Shown here one piece after another: positions 11,455-22,104 of a stretch of 64,000 bases of DNA. Source of the stretch: Podarcis raffonei (lineage: Eukaryota > Chordata > Lepidosauria > Squamata > Lacertidae). Every line of letters starts with the position of its first letter. The first letter of the stretch is position 1. A program made the position numbers and the translations under genes. The notes under the pieces are model-generated. The model was not told the origin of the DNA. It made no database searches and saw only the letters and a program-made list of their open reading frames with translations. Location: assembly GCF_027172205.1 (NCBI RefSeq), contig NC_070614.1:39562001-39626000 (forward strand), read 5' to 3'.

Positions 11455-11780
11455 CAGGGGGCAGCAAGGTTTACCTCGCCTGGGCCGGTTCACTCCAGCG
11501 GAGATCCCTCCATCGGCCGGATCATGCCTGCGATTTCCAGCATCTGCGCAGATGGATTTCCGGTGTCTGTGGATGTGCAGACGTGATTTCTGGCGTCTGT
11601 GTCTGCACAGACGCAATTTCCGGTTCCACGGAAGCGGGTGCCTGCACTGTGCTGCGCCACTTTAGCGCAGCGCGCGGGGACTTGCCAAGCAGACGGCTTC
11701 GTTCCGGGGTGGCTCGTGGGCCGGTTAAGCAACCCCCGTGGGCCGCTTATGGCCCATGGGCCTTAGGCTGCCCATCCCTG
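11455..11780. mobile_element. hAT-like MITE, 326 bp, perfect 8-bp duplication
   Basis: The element starts CAGGGGGCAGCAAGG and ends GGCTGCCCATCCCTG (inverted: CAGGGATGGGCAGCC). It is bounded by a perfect 8-bp target duplication, atctaaag, at 11447-11454 and 11781-11788. It is GC-richer than its surroundings and has short internal repeats (gcagatggattt/gcagacgtgattt). It has no transposase, so it is non-autonomous. The perfect duplication suggests fairly recent insertion. Confidence 0.85.
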
Positions 11781-11788
11781 ATCTAAAG

Positions 11789-13139
11789 TGAGTCAAATGG
11801 AACTGAAAATGTGACCAGTGAGAAGGAACCAGCGTGAGGGTCAGAAAGGCGATTGGGTAAAATGAGAGAGCTTCTAGGGATTGGGAGATTGGGCAGGTAG
11901 TCAAATCAAGGATGTCTCATCTGGAAGTTAACCTGGGGGAATGGCCTTCCTGAATGGATTTACCTGTTGAGAACACTGACTATGGCTTGACGCTATCTGA
12001 CTCATCTTGCTAGTGTCGTCCTATCTAGTATATGTATGTATTTGCAGTTTCATAGCATTCAGAGTTGATTGTAAGGAGCTTGTCTCTGAAGTCTAAAGCA
12101 GAGACTTCAGGACTTCAAAACCCCACCCCTAGTGCTTTTTGTAATCAATTCTCCCATTACCATTACTGCAACATAGCTCCCTCAGGAGGAGTTAAATTTT
12201 TGGATCCTCAGGACTGAGTAAAGCTCTGGACTGGCTTATGCTGCTCTTAATGAAGTTATAAGGCCACAAAGTCAGGGTGTCTGCGTCCAGATCTGGGGTG
12301 TGGGGTGGATCCTGTAGGGCTTTTGGGGTTCCCTGATTCTACAGGTTCTCTGGATGGCGCATCTCTGAGTTACGGTCTTAGAGGGAAGGGGGTTGTTCCT
12401 CATGGCATCATGTCTCCCCCCTGACCAGGAATACACTGGGAGCTGTGGGAGGGTCTTCTCCAAAATGAAGGTTGCAAGGATGGGCCAGCAGAACCTTGAT
12501 TCATTTCTCAGTGGTCTGGAGTCCGATACAAGGTCTGGTTGGTGCATCCTGAGGCACCTTCCCCTTTTGTGCCTCTGTCTCCTTGTTCTTACCCTGGCGT
12601 GAGCCACAGGCATCCTGGTTTTTCTTGCAGCAGAATGGCAGAATGAATAACAATTGGCAACTTCAAAGAGATCTTTATCTGGGCGCTTCCTCTGAACAGG
12701 GGCGAATTCCACTTCATTATTTATGGGAAGGCTGGGGCAGATCAAGGGATTATTGATCTGAAAGGTGTTAAGAGACAGAGCTAAGATGTCTCTGAATTTG
12801 CTGGCAGAGGCAGCAAGAAAGAGGAGGCCTAAGAAGGCTTCCCAGGACATACAATTTTTCTCTACACATTTCATGACAGCTAACCCTACTCCCTCAACTA
12901 CAGGCAACTATGAGAGGTGTATCTAAGGTGTTAGTTTGGAAACACTGGCAATTCATCTTTTTGAGCCCCATCTCTGCGCTCCCAAGAAAACTTTCATTGG
13001 AGGACGTGAAAGTTTGGAGAGGAGTCTCTGATGCCAAAAGAGAAAGATAATCTTGCAGGCGTGGGACAACCAGCCACCCACACTCCTGCTTCTTGAACTG
13101 ATGCACCATGCTAGCTCACACTTTGCTGCAGGGGTTTCC
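11789..13139. other. Intergenic; possible retroelement remains on the minus strand
   Basis: A 211-codon minus-strand open frame (12272-12907) includes a short Cys/His cluster (CYSFCH). Its start abuts another open frame. I cannot match it to a host family. Given the LTR-like segment at 11,012-11,428 in the same orientation, old LTR-retroelement sequence is the likeliest explanation, but this is inference. No host gene was seen. Confidence 0.3.
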
Positions 13140-13140
13140 C

Positions 13141-13152
13141 AAGATGGCCGCC
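13141..13152 (+). promoter_or_regulatory. YY1-type element at the PAGR1 start region
   Basis: AAGATGGCCGCC is the classical YY1 site that sits just downstream of many TATA-less transcription starts. It lies 92 bp before the PAGR1 ATG. Its own ATG (13144) opens a 43-codon out-of-frame reading frame that runs past the PAGR1 start and stops at 13273-13275. If transcription starts upstream, this is an overlapping upstream ORF. Confidence 0.55.
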
Positions 13153-13243
13153 GTCTTGTACCAGGCAGGTCCTTGCCTGGTTATGTTAGGGCCTTGTTTG
13201 CCTTGCCTCTCTCAGTTCTGTGGCCTCTGTCTCTCCAGCAGCC

Positions 13244-15655
13244 ATGGAGGAGGCCAGCACTGTGGAGGAAGGTGAAGTCACCTCAGGGATGCAGTCCTTG
13301 GCAGTGGAAGATGAGCCTGCCTCAGAGCTACCTCCGAGCACCGAGGAACAAGATGACACAGCCGGGGAGAGAGATGGGGAGCAGTCGGCGAAGGGAGACG
13401 AATCGGCCGAGGAGGATTGGTGCGTCCCCTGCAGCGATGAGGAACTGGAGTCCCCAGACAGCTGGATGCCTCCCCCTGAGGAGATCCGGCGCCTCTATGA
13501 GCTCATTGCTGCCCAGGGGACCCTAGAGATCCAGGCAGAGATCCTACCCCGGCGCAACCCGACCCCAGAGCCGGACAGCGAAGATGAGGATAAATCTGAT
13601 GGGCAGCTGGAGAACCAGGAAGAAGAGGAGGAAGAGAAGTGAGAGCGCATGTATTTCTTTTTGTGGGGAGAGGGGTAATATTTGACTTGAAAAGGGAGTT
13701 TGGGGAAGCATCCAAAATCTGAGATGGTGCTGGTGACAGGAAAGGAGGGAGGGGCTACAGGCTCTGATGCTGGGCGGATTCCCATTTTTCTCTCTTCGCT
13801 GCAGGCCCCACGTGCCAACGGAGTTTGACTTCGATGATGAGCCTGCCTCCCCTAAGAGCTCCTTGATCAATCGTCGAAGAACTCCTGGTATGTTGAAAGC
13901 CACCCTCCCACCCTGGCTGTATTGGGACGACTGGATTTCTCCCTAAACACACACACTTTCCAGAGAATCCTGGAGTCATGCTTGATTGTCCTTGTTCTCT
14001 TTTGAGGAGCCCCATTTGCAACCTCAGAATTTACATCATGCTCTCGTGCACCCTGTTCTGGCTTACTTCTGTCACAATTCTGACACTCCTCTCTCAAACC
14101 GAGAGGTAGGGAACCTTCCTCCCACTTCAATCGGGGACCATTGGCCCACCCACCAATCCACCTCCACCTCCAAAAGGTAGGGTTGCCTCTCCTTCCTGTA
14201 GTTTGGATCTGGCCTGCTGACATGAGCAAGGTATTCATCTTCAAAGGAACAGGCCATCAGCTGGCCTGAATGCGCTTTCAAAAGGGTCCCTCTCTAAACA
14301 GGAAGTCAGCCTCTCACTTGGGGAAAGCTTTGAAGGTGCTCACAAGGCCCAGCTGTCAGGCAATCGGATCCACAAATATAAAGCTCTCTTCAGGCATGCT
14401 GGAAGAAATGCCACAATGGTCTGGATCCAGCTCACAGGCTACAGATTCTCCATCCCTATTTAAATGCCAGGACTCCAGAATATTGCTCTGAGAATCCTGC
14501 CTGAAGTCGCTTATGTCTGCCCAAGAGGTTTAACATGTGAGACTCCCCTACAAAAGTTAAGGCAAATTGGCTGACAGTTTTCTGTTGTCTAGACCTGGTG
14601 TAGGGAGAACCAGTGGCCCTCCAGATTTTGCTGGAGTACAACTCCCATCAGCCCCATCAGGCATGGCCAGTGGCCAGGGATGATGGGAGCTGTAGTTCAG
14701 CATCATCTGGAGGGCCAAAGGTTCTCCACACCTGGTCTAGACAGGAACCTAGGAAAGGGAGAAGGGCATGGACAGGAAGACCTACATAGCATGCTTATAT
14801 ATTTATTGGGTAAAATTTATACACCACTTAATTAAGAGAGAGAAAAACTCAAAGCTGTTTACAAAATACTTTAAAGTTCCTCAAAGAAGAGACGGGGAAA
14901 CTTTAAACCTATGCAAAATGTAGGGACATGCAGACCCTCTTACTGCTGGGAAAACAAGAGTGTAGATTTGGATCTAGTTAGGGAAGAACAAGGGTGGCGC
15001 TGTGGTCTAAACCACTGAGCCTAGGGCTTGCCGATCAGAAGGTCGGCGGTTCAAGGCTCTGTAACAGGGTGAGCTCCCATTGTTTGGTCCCAGCTCCTCC
15101 CAACCTAGAAGTTCGAAAGCATGCAGTGCAAGTAGATAAATAGGTACTGCTCCGGTGGGAAGATAAACGGCATTTCCGTGCACTGCTCTGGTTCGCCAGA
15201 AGTGGCTTAGTCATGCATGACCTGGAAAAAACTATCTGCAGAAGTGGACAAACGCTTGCTCCCTCAGCCTGTAAAGCGAGACGAGCGCCGCAACCCCAGA
15301 GTCGTTTGCGACTGGACTTAACAGTCGGGTCCCTTTACCTTTAGGGAAGAACAATGGTTTCCTGGCACTTTGCATTTGAAGCCTACCTCTAATTTTTTTA
15401 AAAAACCTGGACCCAACTTACACTTCCCACTGAGTCCACAGATCGTAAGTGGTGTTTATTTTATTTTCAGGGACCTCAGCTAAGAGCCAGAAGAGGGAGG
15501 CTCGCATGGACAAGGTGCTGTCAGATATGAAGCGCCACAAAGTCTTAGAGGAACAGATAATGAAGACTGGCCGAGACCTCTTTGACCTTGACTCAGATGA
15601 TGTACCCACTCCAAAACGGCCACCAGGTCTCTTCCTGCGCCAGCGCAAATACTGA
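13244..15655 (+). CDS. PAGR1: PAXIP1-associated glutamate-rich protein 1 (PA1)
   Basis: PAGR1 is a small nuclear acidic protein that binds PAXIP1/PTIP in the KMT2C/KMT2D H3K4 methyltransferase complexes. Three coding exons, 13244-13638, 13805-13887 and 15471-15655, join in phase to give 220 residues; the human protein is about 254. Conserved landmarks are [16 protein letters not shown] near the start, [10 protein letters not shown] (around 64-73), a [13 protein letters not shown] helix, [13 protein letters not shown], and a Glu-rich run crossing the first junction into [42 protein letters not shown] and the terminal LRQRKY follow. The ATG at 13244 has a strong context (GCCATGG) and leads straight into the conserved region. 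A splice-acceptor-like string, ctctgtctctccag, lies just before it, so an upstream non-coding exon is possible. Intron 2 holds a hAT-like MITE and a SINE. Confidence 0.95.
14595..14734. mobile_element. hAT-like MITE, 140 bp, in PAGR1 intron 2
   Basis: The ends are CTGGTGTAGGGAGAACC and, inverted from the right, CAGGTGTGGAGAACC. It is almost palindromic throughout (gccctccagat/atctggagggc). It is bounded by a perfect 8-bp duplication, gtctagac (14587-14594, 14735-14742), which is itself palindromic. It is of the same family as the copy at 9,288 and the piece at 18,994. Confidence 0.85.
14992..15340 (+). repeat. Squamate tRNA-derived SINE, young, in PAGR1 intron 2
   Basis: The tRNA-like head (GGTGGCGCTGTGGTCTAAACC A box; GGCGGTTCAAGGCTC B box region) is followed by the long squamate SINE body (tagataaataggtactgctcc, ataaacggcatttccgtgca) and a CCTTTACCT end. 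It is flanked by a perfect 14-bp duplication (ttagggaagaacaa at 14978-14991 and 15341-15354). Sense to PAGR1. Other copies are at 18,466, 25,510 and 40,277. Confidence 0.85.
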
Positions 15656-15834
15656 GTGCAGTGGAGGCAACAGGACCTTTTAAAATCCTTTCAAGCCAAG
15701 TGGAACTGTGGACTCGTGGGTTCAATGCGAGGGGAAGGAAATTACTGGACGGACCCATTGGGTCAGACAATGTACTTTGGTTTGCATCTTGCACTGACTG
15801 GCAGGAAGCACTTGCTTTGGGTTATTTGAGTGTA

Positions 15835-15840
15835 AATAAA
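15835..15840 (+). terminator. PAGR1: PAGR1 polyadenylation signal
   Basis: AATAAA lies 180 bp after the PAGR1 stop codon and is followed within 30 bp by GT-rich sequence (gtgagtttgttttt). It is the only canonical signal near the gene end. Confidence 0.8.
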
Positions 15841-15859
15841 AGCTAGTGAGTTTGTTTTT

Positions 15860-17440
15860 ACTTCTTAAATTCTCTTGTTTTTGTTCTTAGGACCTTAAGA
15901 GTTTGGTGAGGGTACAGTGTGTCTTCCCCACAGTGGTGCTCTGCTTTGGAAGGCCTTGGGGGGCCTTTGAACCACAGGGCGCCTGCAGCGATAAACCTCC
16001 ACCCCTCACCTCTCTGCCCCATGCTTGTACCTTGAGAGGGAGAGCAGGGGATTGTTCCTGAACTCATGCTGCCTTTAGGGATGCGAGGCCAGGGACAGCA
16101 ACACCCGATAGTACTGGTTGGAAGAGCTCCTGGTACATACACATTGTGACTATCAAAGCCAGCCAAAATTTGCGGACTGCTACCCAGGAAAGCAGCATGA
16201 GCAGGTGTGTGTGTGGCAAGCTGTTCTCTCTTCCCACCTCCTGCGGCAGGTGAGGACGCAATGAAACTCTTGCTCCTGGAACTGTATGTACTGGGAAGCA
16301 AATGTCTTTGTTAGATGTTTTCTGGCAGGTGCAGAAAAAGCTTGTTCAGGAGGAACAGGGAAGAAAACTGGGTGTGTCAGACTTCAACAGATCAAGTCAA
16401 AGTCTCTTTATTTTTTTAAAAAAATGGGAATGCGATGCGATTTTTCTTTCTAATCCTGTAGCAGATTTCTGCCACTTATTATTAAAAAACCGTTTTAGAA
16501 GCTGGTATTGAAATCTAATAAGCATGCCCCAAGTCACTTACAATGCATGTTTACTTGGAAGTCTATCCGTGTCCATAGAATCGTAGAATTATGGAGTTGG
16601 AAGGGACCCCGAGGGTCATCTAGTCTAACCCCGGCAATGCAGGAATCAACTAAAGCATCCATGACAGATGGCCATCCAACCTCTGCTTTAAAAACCTCAG
16701 TGAACCTCCCGAGGGAGTCTGTTCCACTGTGGAAAGGCTCTTGCTGTCAGAAAGTTCTTGATGTTTAGTCGGAATCTCCTTTCTTGTAACTTGAAGCCAT
16801 TGGTTCGAATCCTACCCTCAGTGGGGTAAAGGCTGCATTCCTAACCCCACTTACGTGGGAGCAAGCCCCATGGAGTTCAAAGGGACTTACTTTTGAGTAG
16901 ATATGGTTAGGATTGCAGCCCTCAAGTGTGTTTTGGGTTACAGCCACAGAAACCGGGTGGATGGCTGTCAAGACTGATTCCAAGTCGCAGCCGGCAAGAT
17001 AGGGATGCAGGCAAAACATATGGATGTAAAAGGCAGGCAGAAGGACTTGTCTTCTTCTGTGTGTCAGTATTCTGGTCATGGTGGAGGCCTGCGCCAATAA
17101 TTCTCTCCCCGCCCCTCCCATGCATACAGTCATACCCATTATTTTAATAACTCGCATGCAGATCCGCAGTGACATATTGCTCCCTCAGGCTATTGACGTC
17201 CTTGATCCAATTAGTAGATTTTTCCCTGACTGGATTTTGTCAAAGTTTCTGAGCAGTGATGTCCCAGTCTGAGGCATTTATTAAATGTTGGGGTGACAGC
17301 AATACTTCAGGCCACGGTTTGCTTCCTTCATGGCCTATGGCTCTGCCACGCCTCACAACTCACATTGAGCTAATAGTAAAGAGGATTCTGAATTTTTTCC
17401 CCTCACAGTAGAGAAAAATTGAGACAAGAGGCAGAGGGTT
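15860..17440. other. Convergent intergenic region between PAGR1 and ASPHD1
   Basis: The two genes end facing each other across about 1.6 kb. No gene was seen. It contains a minus-strand CR1 3' end (16,574-16,810) and a diverged interspersed piece near 16,830-16,925 (gttcaaagggacttacttttgagtag). Confidence 0.7.
16574..16810 (-). mobile_element. CR1 LINE 3' end
   Basis: It starts with the reverse of the CR1 terminus (catagaatcgtagaattatg, ggaagggaccccgagggtcatctagtc). It continues through the same 3' region seen on the plus strand at 7,190-7,579, ending near 'gtaacttgaagccattggttcgaatcc'. 5'-truncated. Confidence 0.85.
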
Positions 17441-17447
17441 CTAATTA

Positions 17448-17453
17448 TTTTAT
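17448..17453 (-). terminator. ASPHD1: ASPHD1 polyadenylation signal
   Basis: AATAAA on the minus strand lies about 670 bp beyond the ASPHD1 stop codon, giving a 3' UTR of about 0.7 kb (17,440-18,119). It is the first canonical signal I see on that strand after the stop. Confidence 0.55.
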
Positions 17454-18119
17454 TGGGGGTGCAGGTTAATTAGCAAGGCTTTTTTGGATTAAATCCTGCC
17501 ACACAAACGTCGCGGTAACAGATGCAGGGTGGGAATTAACAAATGACCACAGACAGGTGGAAATAGTGCTCACCTTGGCTTGCTTCTCTTCCCCAACCCA
17601 CCCATTTCCAAAAAAACTGGAGAAGTCCATGCTACTAAAATCAGGATTGTTGAACTTCAGTAGAACTCAGAGGCCTTCTGGTCCTGGACTGTAGACAGCA
17701 GCACTTGCACTTGAATAACCCCAGACTCACAGGAGATGAGAACAAGCCACAAGGACCTGTCCAGATCAGCGTCTACCACCAACAGAATGGCAAGAAGAGG
17801 AACCAATGTATACCACGTCACAAAGGTCTCTAGAACAAGTATTTTAGGTCACAGCATCACACTGAGAGAGAGAAAAGGAGCCCCGCCGCCCCATCTGTGA
17901 TACATCCCTGCATAGATTTTAGTTCAAATGCAGAACTCCAAAGTTGGAAGGGGGGGCCATCCCCCCCAGTACAGTCTGCACAATGGTAATATAAGAGTTT
18001 CCGTTCCAAGGCAATATTGTGGGAGGCTTTGATGATTGTGAAGAGCAGCAAACACTATTGGTGGCGTTATGGGGTTCCCCCCTCCCTCTTGGCTACAATA
18101 CCTGATCCTGAGCAGGCAC

Positions 18120-21100
18120 CTACCGACCAGGGGCAAAGATATAGTCTAGCGCCTGTCGCTCAGGTCCTGCCACATTGGGATGCCAGAGATCAACAATGAA
18201 TATCACCCGTGGGCCATCCGTGGGAGAACCTGCAACAAATATGGTTAGAGTTATCTTTTAGATGTAACCCTCAAATTGTGAAAGATCCTTAATCTTGTGA
18301 GGGCATCACAAAATCCTGACAAGGCAGCTCAGCTGCATAAATTCACACACCATTGGTTGCCCATGGTGAGTAAAGATCGACCACAGGTGATCAGCCAGCA
18401 ATGTGTCAAGCAGGATGGCATTACCTCAGCTCCCTACTATTATTAAAGAGGTTATATCTCTTTAAGGGACGCAGGTGGCGCTGTGGGTTAAAACACAGAG
18501 CCTAGGTTCGAATCCCCGCTCAGTCCCTGCTCCTGCCAACCTAGCAGTTCAAAAGCATGTAAAAGTGCAAGTAGATAAATAGGTACTGCTCCAGCTGGAA
18601 GATAAACGGCGTTTCTGTGTGCTGCTCTGATTCGCCAGAAGCGGCTTAGTCATGCCGGCCACATGACCCGGAAGCTGTACGCTGGCTCCCTCGGCCAGTA
18701 AAGCGAGATGAGCGCCGCAACTCCAGAGTCGGTCACAACTGGACCTAATGGTCAGGGATCGCTTTACCTTTACGTCTTTAAGAGAAGTCATATGGGGGAG
18801 CGGAGCAGGCAATAAGGCAGGCCACCCCCTGACAAACGGATAGCCAAATCTGCAGTGACATGAATGTTTCCCCTCCCATTTCACAGACTGGGAAACTGAG
18901 GCTGAGTGTATAATTTCCCCAGGCCCAACCCCTGCTATGATTTCTAAAAAAAGGGTGGGGGGGGACTCAGTTTAATGCCCCCATATACTTTGGACTACAA
19001 GTCCCAGCATCCCTGATTATTGGCCATGCTGGCTGGAGCTGGTAGGAGTTGTAGTTCAAAACATCTGGAGGGCATCAGATGTGTAGCCTTAGCCCGTAAA
19101 GCCATTCTCTTACCGTTGTGAGCCGTGGTATGCAGGAAGGAGTCGTCTACTAGGAGGCAGTATCCTTCGGACCAGCACTGAGGCTCACCCCCCACGACCA
19201 GCTCACAACCAGGAGGAACCTTCAGCCCTAGAAATGGAAGAAAGAGGTGGCTGTAACAAGGAAGCTTCCTAAGTTTGTGTATTTATTCAGCAGATTTAGA
19301 GCTCACTTTTCGACTAGCATCTCAAAGCACTGAATAAATTTAAGGTATGTTTAAAAAGCAACCAGCTCTACTGGAGCAGGAGATGGCATCAGATGTTCCT
19401 TCCAACAGGGCAGTTGCTGGATACTGGCTTTCTTTGGGTTGGGAAGGGGATGACATTCTTATCCGAAGAAGGCCCTGCTGTTGCCTTTGCAGGCGCACCT
19501 CACTGCTTTCTTCCTTCCCACAAGGAAATGTTGCTTCTCTCTCGCCCCATCCCAATCCTGAAAGGTGTGGATAAAATGCTCGTGTGCAGAAAAGACTCGT
19601 GTGCAGAAAAATGCTCGTCTAGAAAAGACTTCATGGTGGGTGGGTGAGAGAGAAAGAGAGAGGGGATGGGCACAAAAAGCAAAGCACTTACATAATTTTT
19701 TTGACAGTCTTGATCTGAGTCTTCGCAGGGAATTGGGGGCGTTGTCTGCCTGATTTTACTTGCAAATGACAGAGCAAGACGGAAATATGTGGGTGAGGCG
19801 TAACAGAAGGTTTCTGGGGAGGAGGGACGCATAGGCTGCATTCACACGTCACAGAAGGCCAAACCATAGCTTAGGGAAACAGAGGAGGAGGAGGAAATGG
19901 CAGCCATTTTGCTCCCTGTCCCCCACTGGCTTTTTCAGTTATCGTAGCATGGCAAGTAAGCTTAGCGTGCCGTCCAAATCCATGGCCAGGGTGTCTCACC
20001 TTTAACCATGATTTGTAGCCAAGGTAGGCCCTGCCGTTAGAGGTAGTGGCTAAAGAGAAGAGACCTGAAGCATGACCCCAGGTTTGAACAACACAAACCT
20101 TGGCTGAGCTCTTGTATGGTTTGACCCAAAAAAGTTCAGGGAAGAGCACAGCAGGTGCAAGTTCCTGTTCCTTCTGTGACGTGTTCGGAAGCCAATGTTT
20201 TTGTGCCACAGTCAGGCTTACTATGACAGGCAAACCAGGCCGTTACCGGAGATCAGAATGGGTGGAACAGGACTTGGTCTATTTATTTGTCTCATTTATT
20301 ATTCCTATGAGCCTTGCTTGTTAAACCCAATAAAAGGTTATGGATGGAAGGAAGGAAGGAACGAACCAGGGGCAATGCAGGGCATACAAATTTGCCTTAT
20401 GCCTACTAGAGCTCTTTGAGAATATTGCATATTTTCAAATATACCTGAGAGCTAGAAACTTGCTTTTTTAAAATAAATAAATGAATGAATGATACTCAAG
20501 GTCTGAACAGCTGTGTGATACCATTACATTTTCTTGTTGAAGGCAACTTCAAGTCTACTGTTATTCCACTTCCACATATCCAACTAATCTACTACTAATC
20601 TACTACTACTACATGCTTTACAATGGTTAATGTTTGAACCTAACAACAACCCTGCAAGATAGATGATTATTTCTGTTTTCATACGAGGAAATTAAAGTGA
20701 GGAAGCAGCCAGTGACTCATCGAAAGCCACCAGAGTTTCCCAGACTGAAGGCCAACTCTTAACTAAAAAGGTCTTATGAGATTCCTTTGCCATAAAGTGA
20801 TTAGGGCTGTTGCTCTGTTAAAATTTTTTGTTCTGTTTAAAGAAATATTGTTAATTAACTGTATGAGCTTTAGCAGATTAATTGATGTGTAAATCATCAT
20901 ACATTTCAGCATATAAAAACAATAGTTCTAAAGAGAAAGAAAGCATTCTTTTGATTTCTAGAAGTGTCTCACGGCAGAGCCAAAATCTTACTGGAAGAAG
21001 CATTCCCATGCACAGGAAGAAATGCCTCTTCTATGATGCCACTTTCCACCTGCATGTTTTTTGGAAAGTATTTGCATTATTCCAAACAATTTAACAGATT

Positions 21101-22104
21101 TTCTAGTTGGCTGATTGATCTAGGGCACCGATTAACTATATATTGCAGCCCTAAAAATGACCCCTAAGGGGTACTTATTTCTGATGCTTATAAACAACAG
21201 AAGTCCTCTGCCTCCTGTTTAGGGACTCAAGAATTTCCAGCTAGTGGACAACGCATGCATGGTGGAAGACTCTGGCCTTGCAAGCTTCCCCACACACTGA
21301 AGCCCCCATATCTTGCCCGCCTGGCTGTTCTTCCAGCATTTGCTCACCTAAATGGCATCGCACCCGGGTGTTGGTTGGCCCGTAGGTCCCAGGCAGCACA
21401 GTTCCAGGCTGCAAGACACTGAAGCAAGCGTTTCCAAAGCGGTTGGCATTGACGAAGGTGCGCAGCGCACTGAGTGCCCGGTACGTCCACGGGCAGCTGC
21501 GACAGTTCTGCGCCACGCACTCCCCTTGCCGGTAGAGGTAATAGCTATGGCAGCCAGGGTTGGCATTGGCCGTCCACCCCCGCGGGGTTGGCGCTCCAGG
21601 CGCAAAGTCCCACGCGATGCCCTCGAACTCTCGCAAGATGGCCGGGAAGCTGAGTTCGAGGATCTCCACGTCATGGCGCTGGGACTCGCGGGGGAAGTAG
21701 GGGGCAGAAGGCAAGTCCGGGAGGTAGAAGGCGCTGGGCTTCTGGATCGCCAGGCGCTCGCCCAGCTGGTAATGGGCCTGGTCTCGGATGCCTTTGTGCA
21801 GCCGGTTCATGCCCGACCAAGAGTAGCGCTTGGCGTAGTCTCGCAGGCTGCGATACAGGCGCTGGTTGGCAGCATCGCTCCCGAGGGCACGGCGAGGACA
21901 TCGCTCCTCTGTGGGCATGCCCTGCTGGTGAGAGGCGGGGGCCGCTTGCCCGCTCCCCACGCGGTAGCAGTACCAAACAAACAGCAAGGCCAGGGAGCCC
22001 AGCACGGCTATGGTGGGCTCTGGCCGAGGGCGCCAAGACGAAGTGTCAGGGAGGAGTGGCGAGAGAAGGCCGTGCAGACCCCAGTCGGCCATGATAGAGG
22101 GCAT
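18120..22104 (-). CDS. ASPHD1: Aspartate beta-hydroxylase domain-containing protein 1
   Basis: This is a predicted single-pass membrane protein with an Asp/Asn beta-hydroxylase fold; no substrate is established. Three coding exons on the minus strand, 21348-22104, 19114-19227 and 18120-18229, give 326 residues. A membrane segment [17 protein letters not shown] spans residues 31-47. The catalytic domain covers the C-terminal two thirds. His251 (VRCHLG) and His285 (DDSFLH) align with the two iron-binding His of ASPH. The Arg in [12 protein letters not shown] corresponds to the 2-oxoglutarate-contacting Arg. The sequence ends YIFAPGR. The first ATG (22104) has A at -3; a second ATG four codons on (ATCATGG) also has a strong context, so the true start is one of these. 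Exon 1 is very GC-rich, which produces long antisense frames that I discount. The gene is head-to-head with SEZ6L2, as in mammals. Confidence 0.95.
18466..18774 (+). repeat. Squamate tRNA-derived SINE in ASPHD1 intron 2
   Basis: It begins GGACGCAGGTGGCGCTGTGG with the B box GGTTCGAATCCC, carries the same body as the copy at 14,992, and ends GCTTTACCTTTA. A short duplication (tctttaag) flanks it. Antisense to ASPHD1. Confidence 0.8.
18994..19080. repeat. hAT-like MITE fragment
   Basis: The sequence 'actacaagtcccagcatccctgattattggccatgctggctg' then 'gttgtagttcaaaacatctggagggc' matches the interior of the elements at 9,288 and 14,595. The ends are not clear. Confidence 0.6.
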
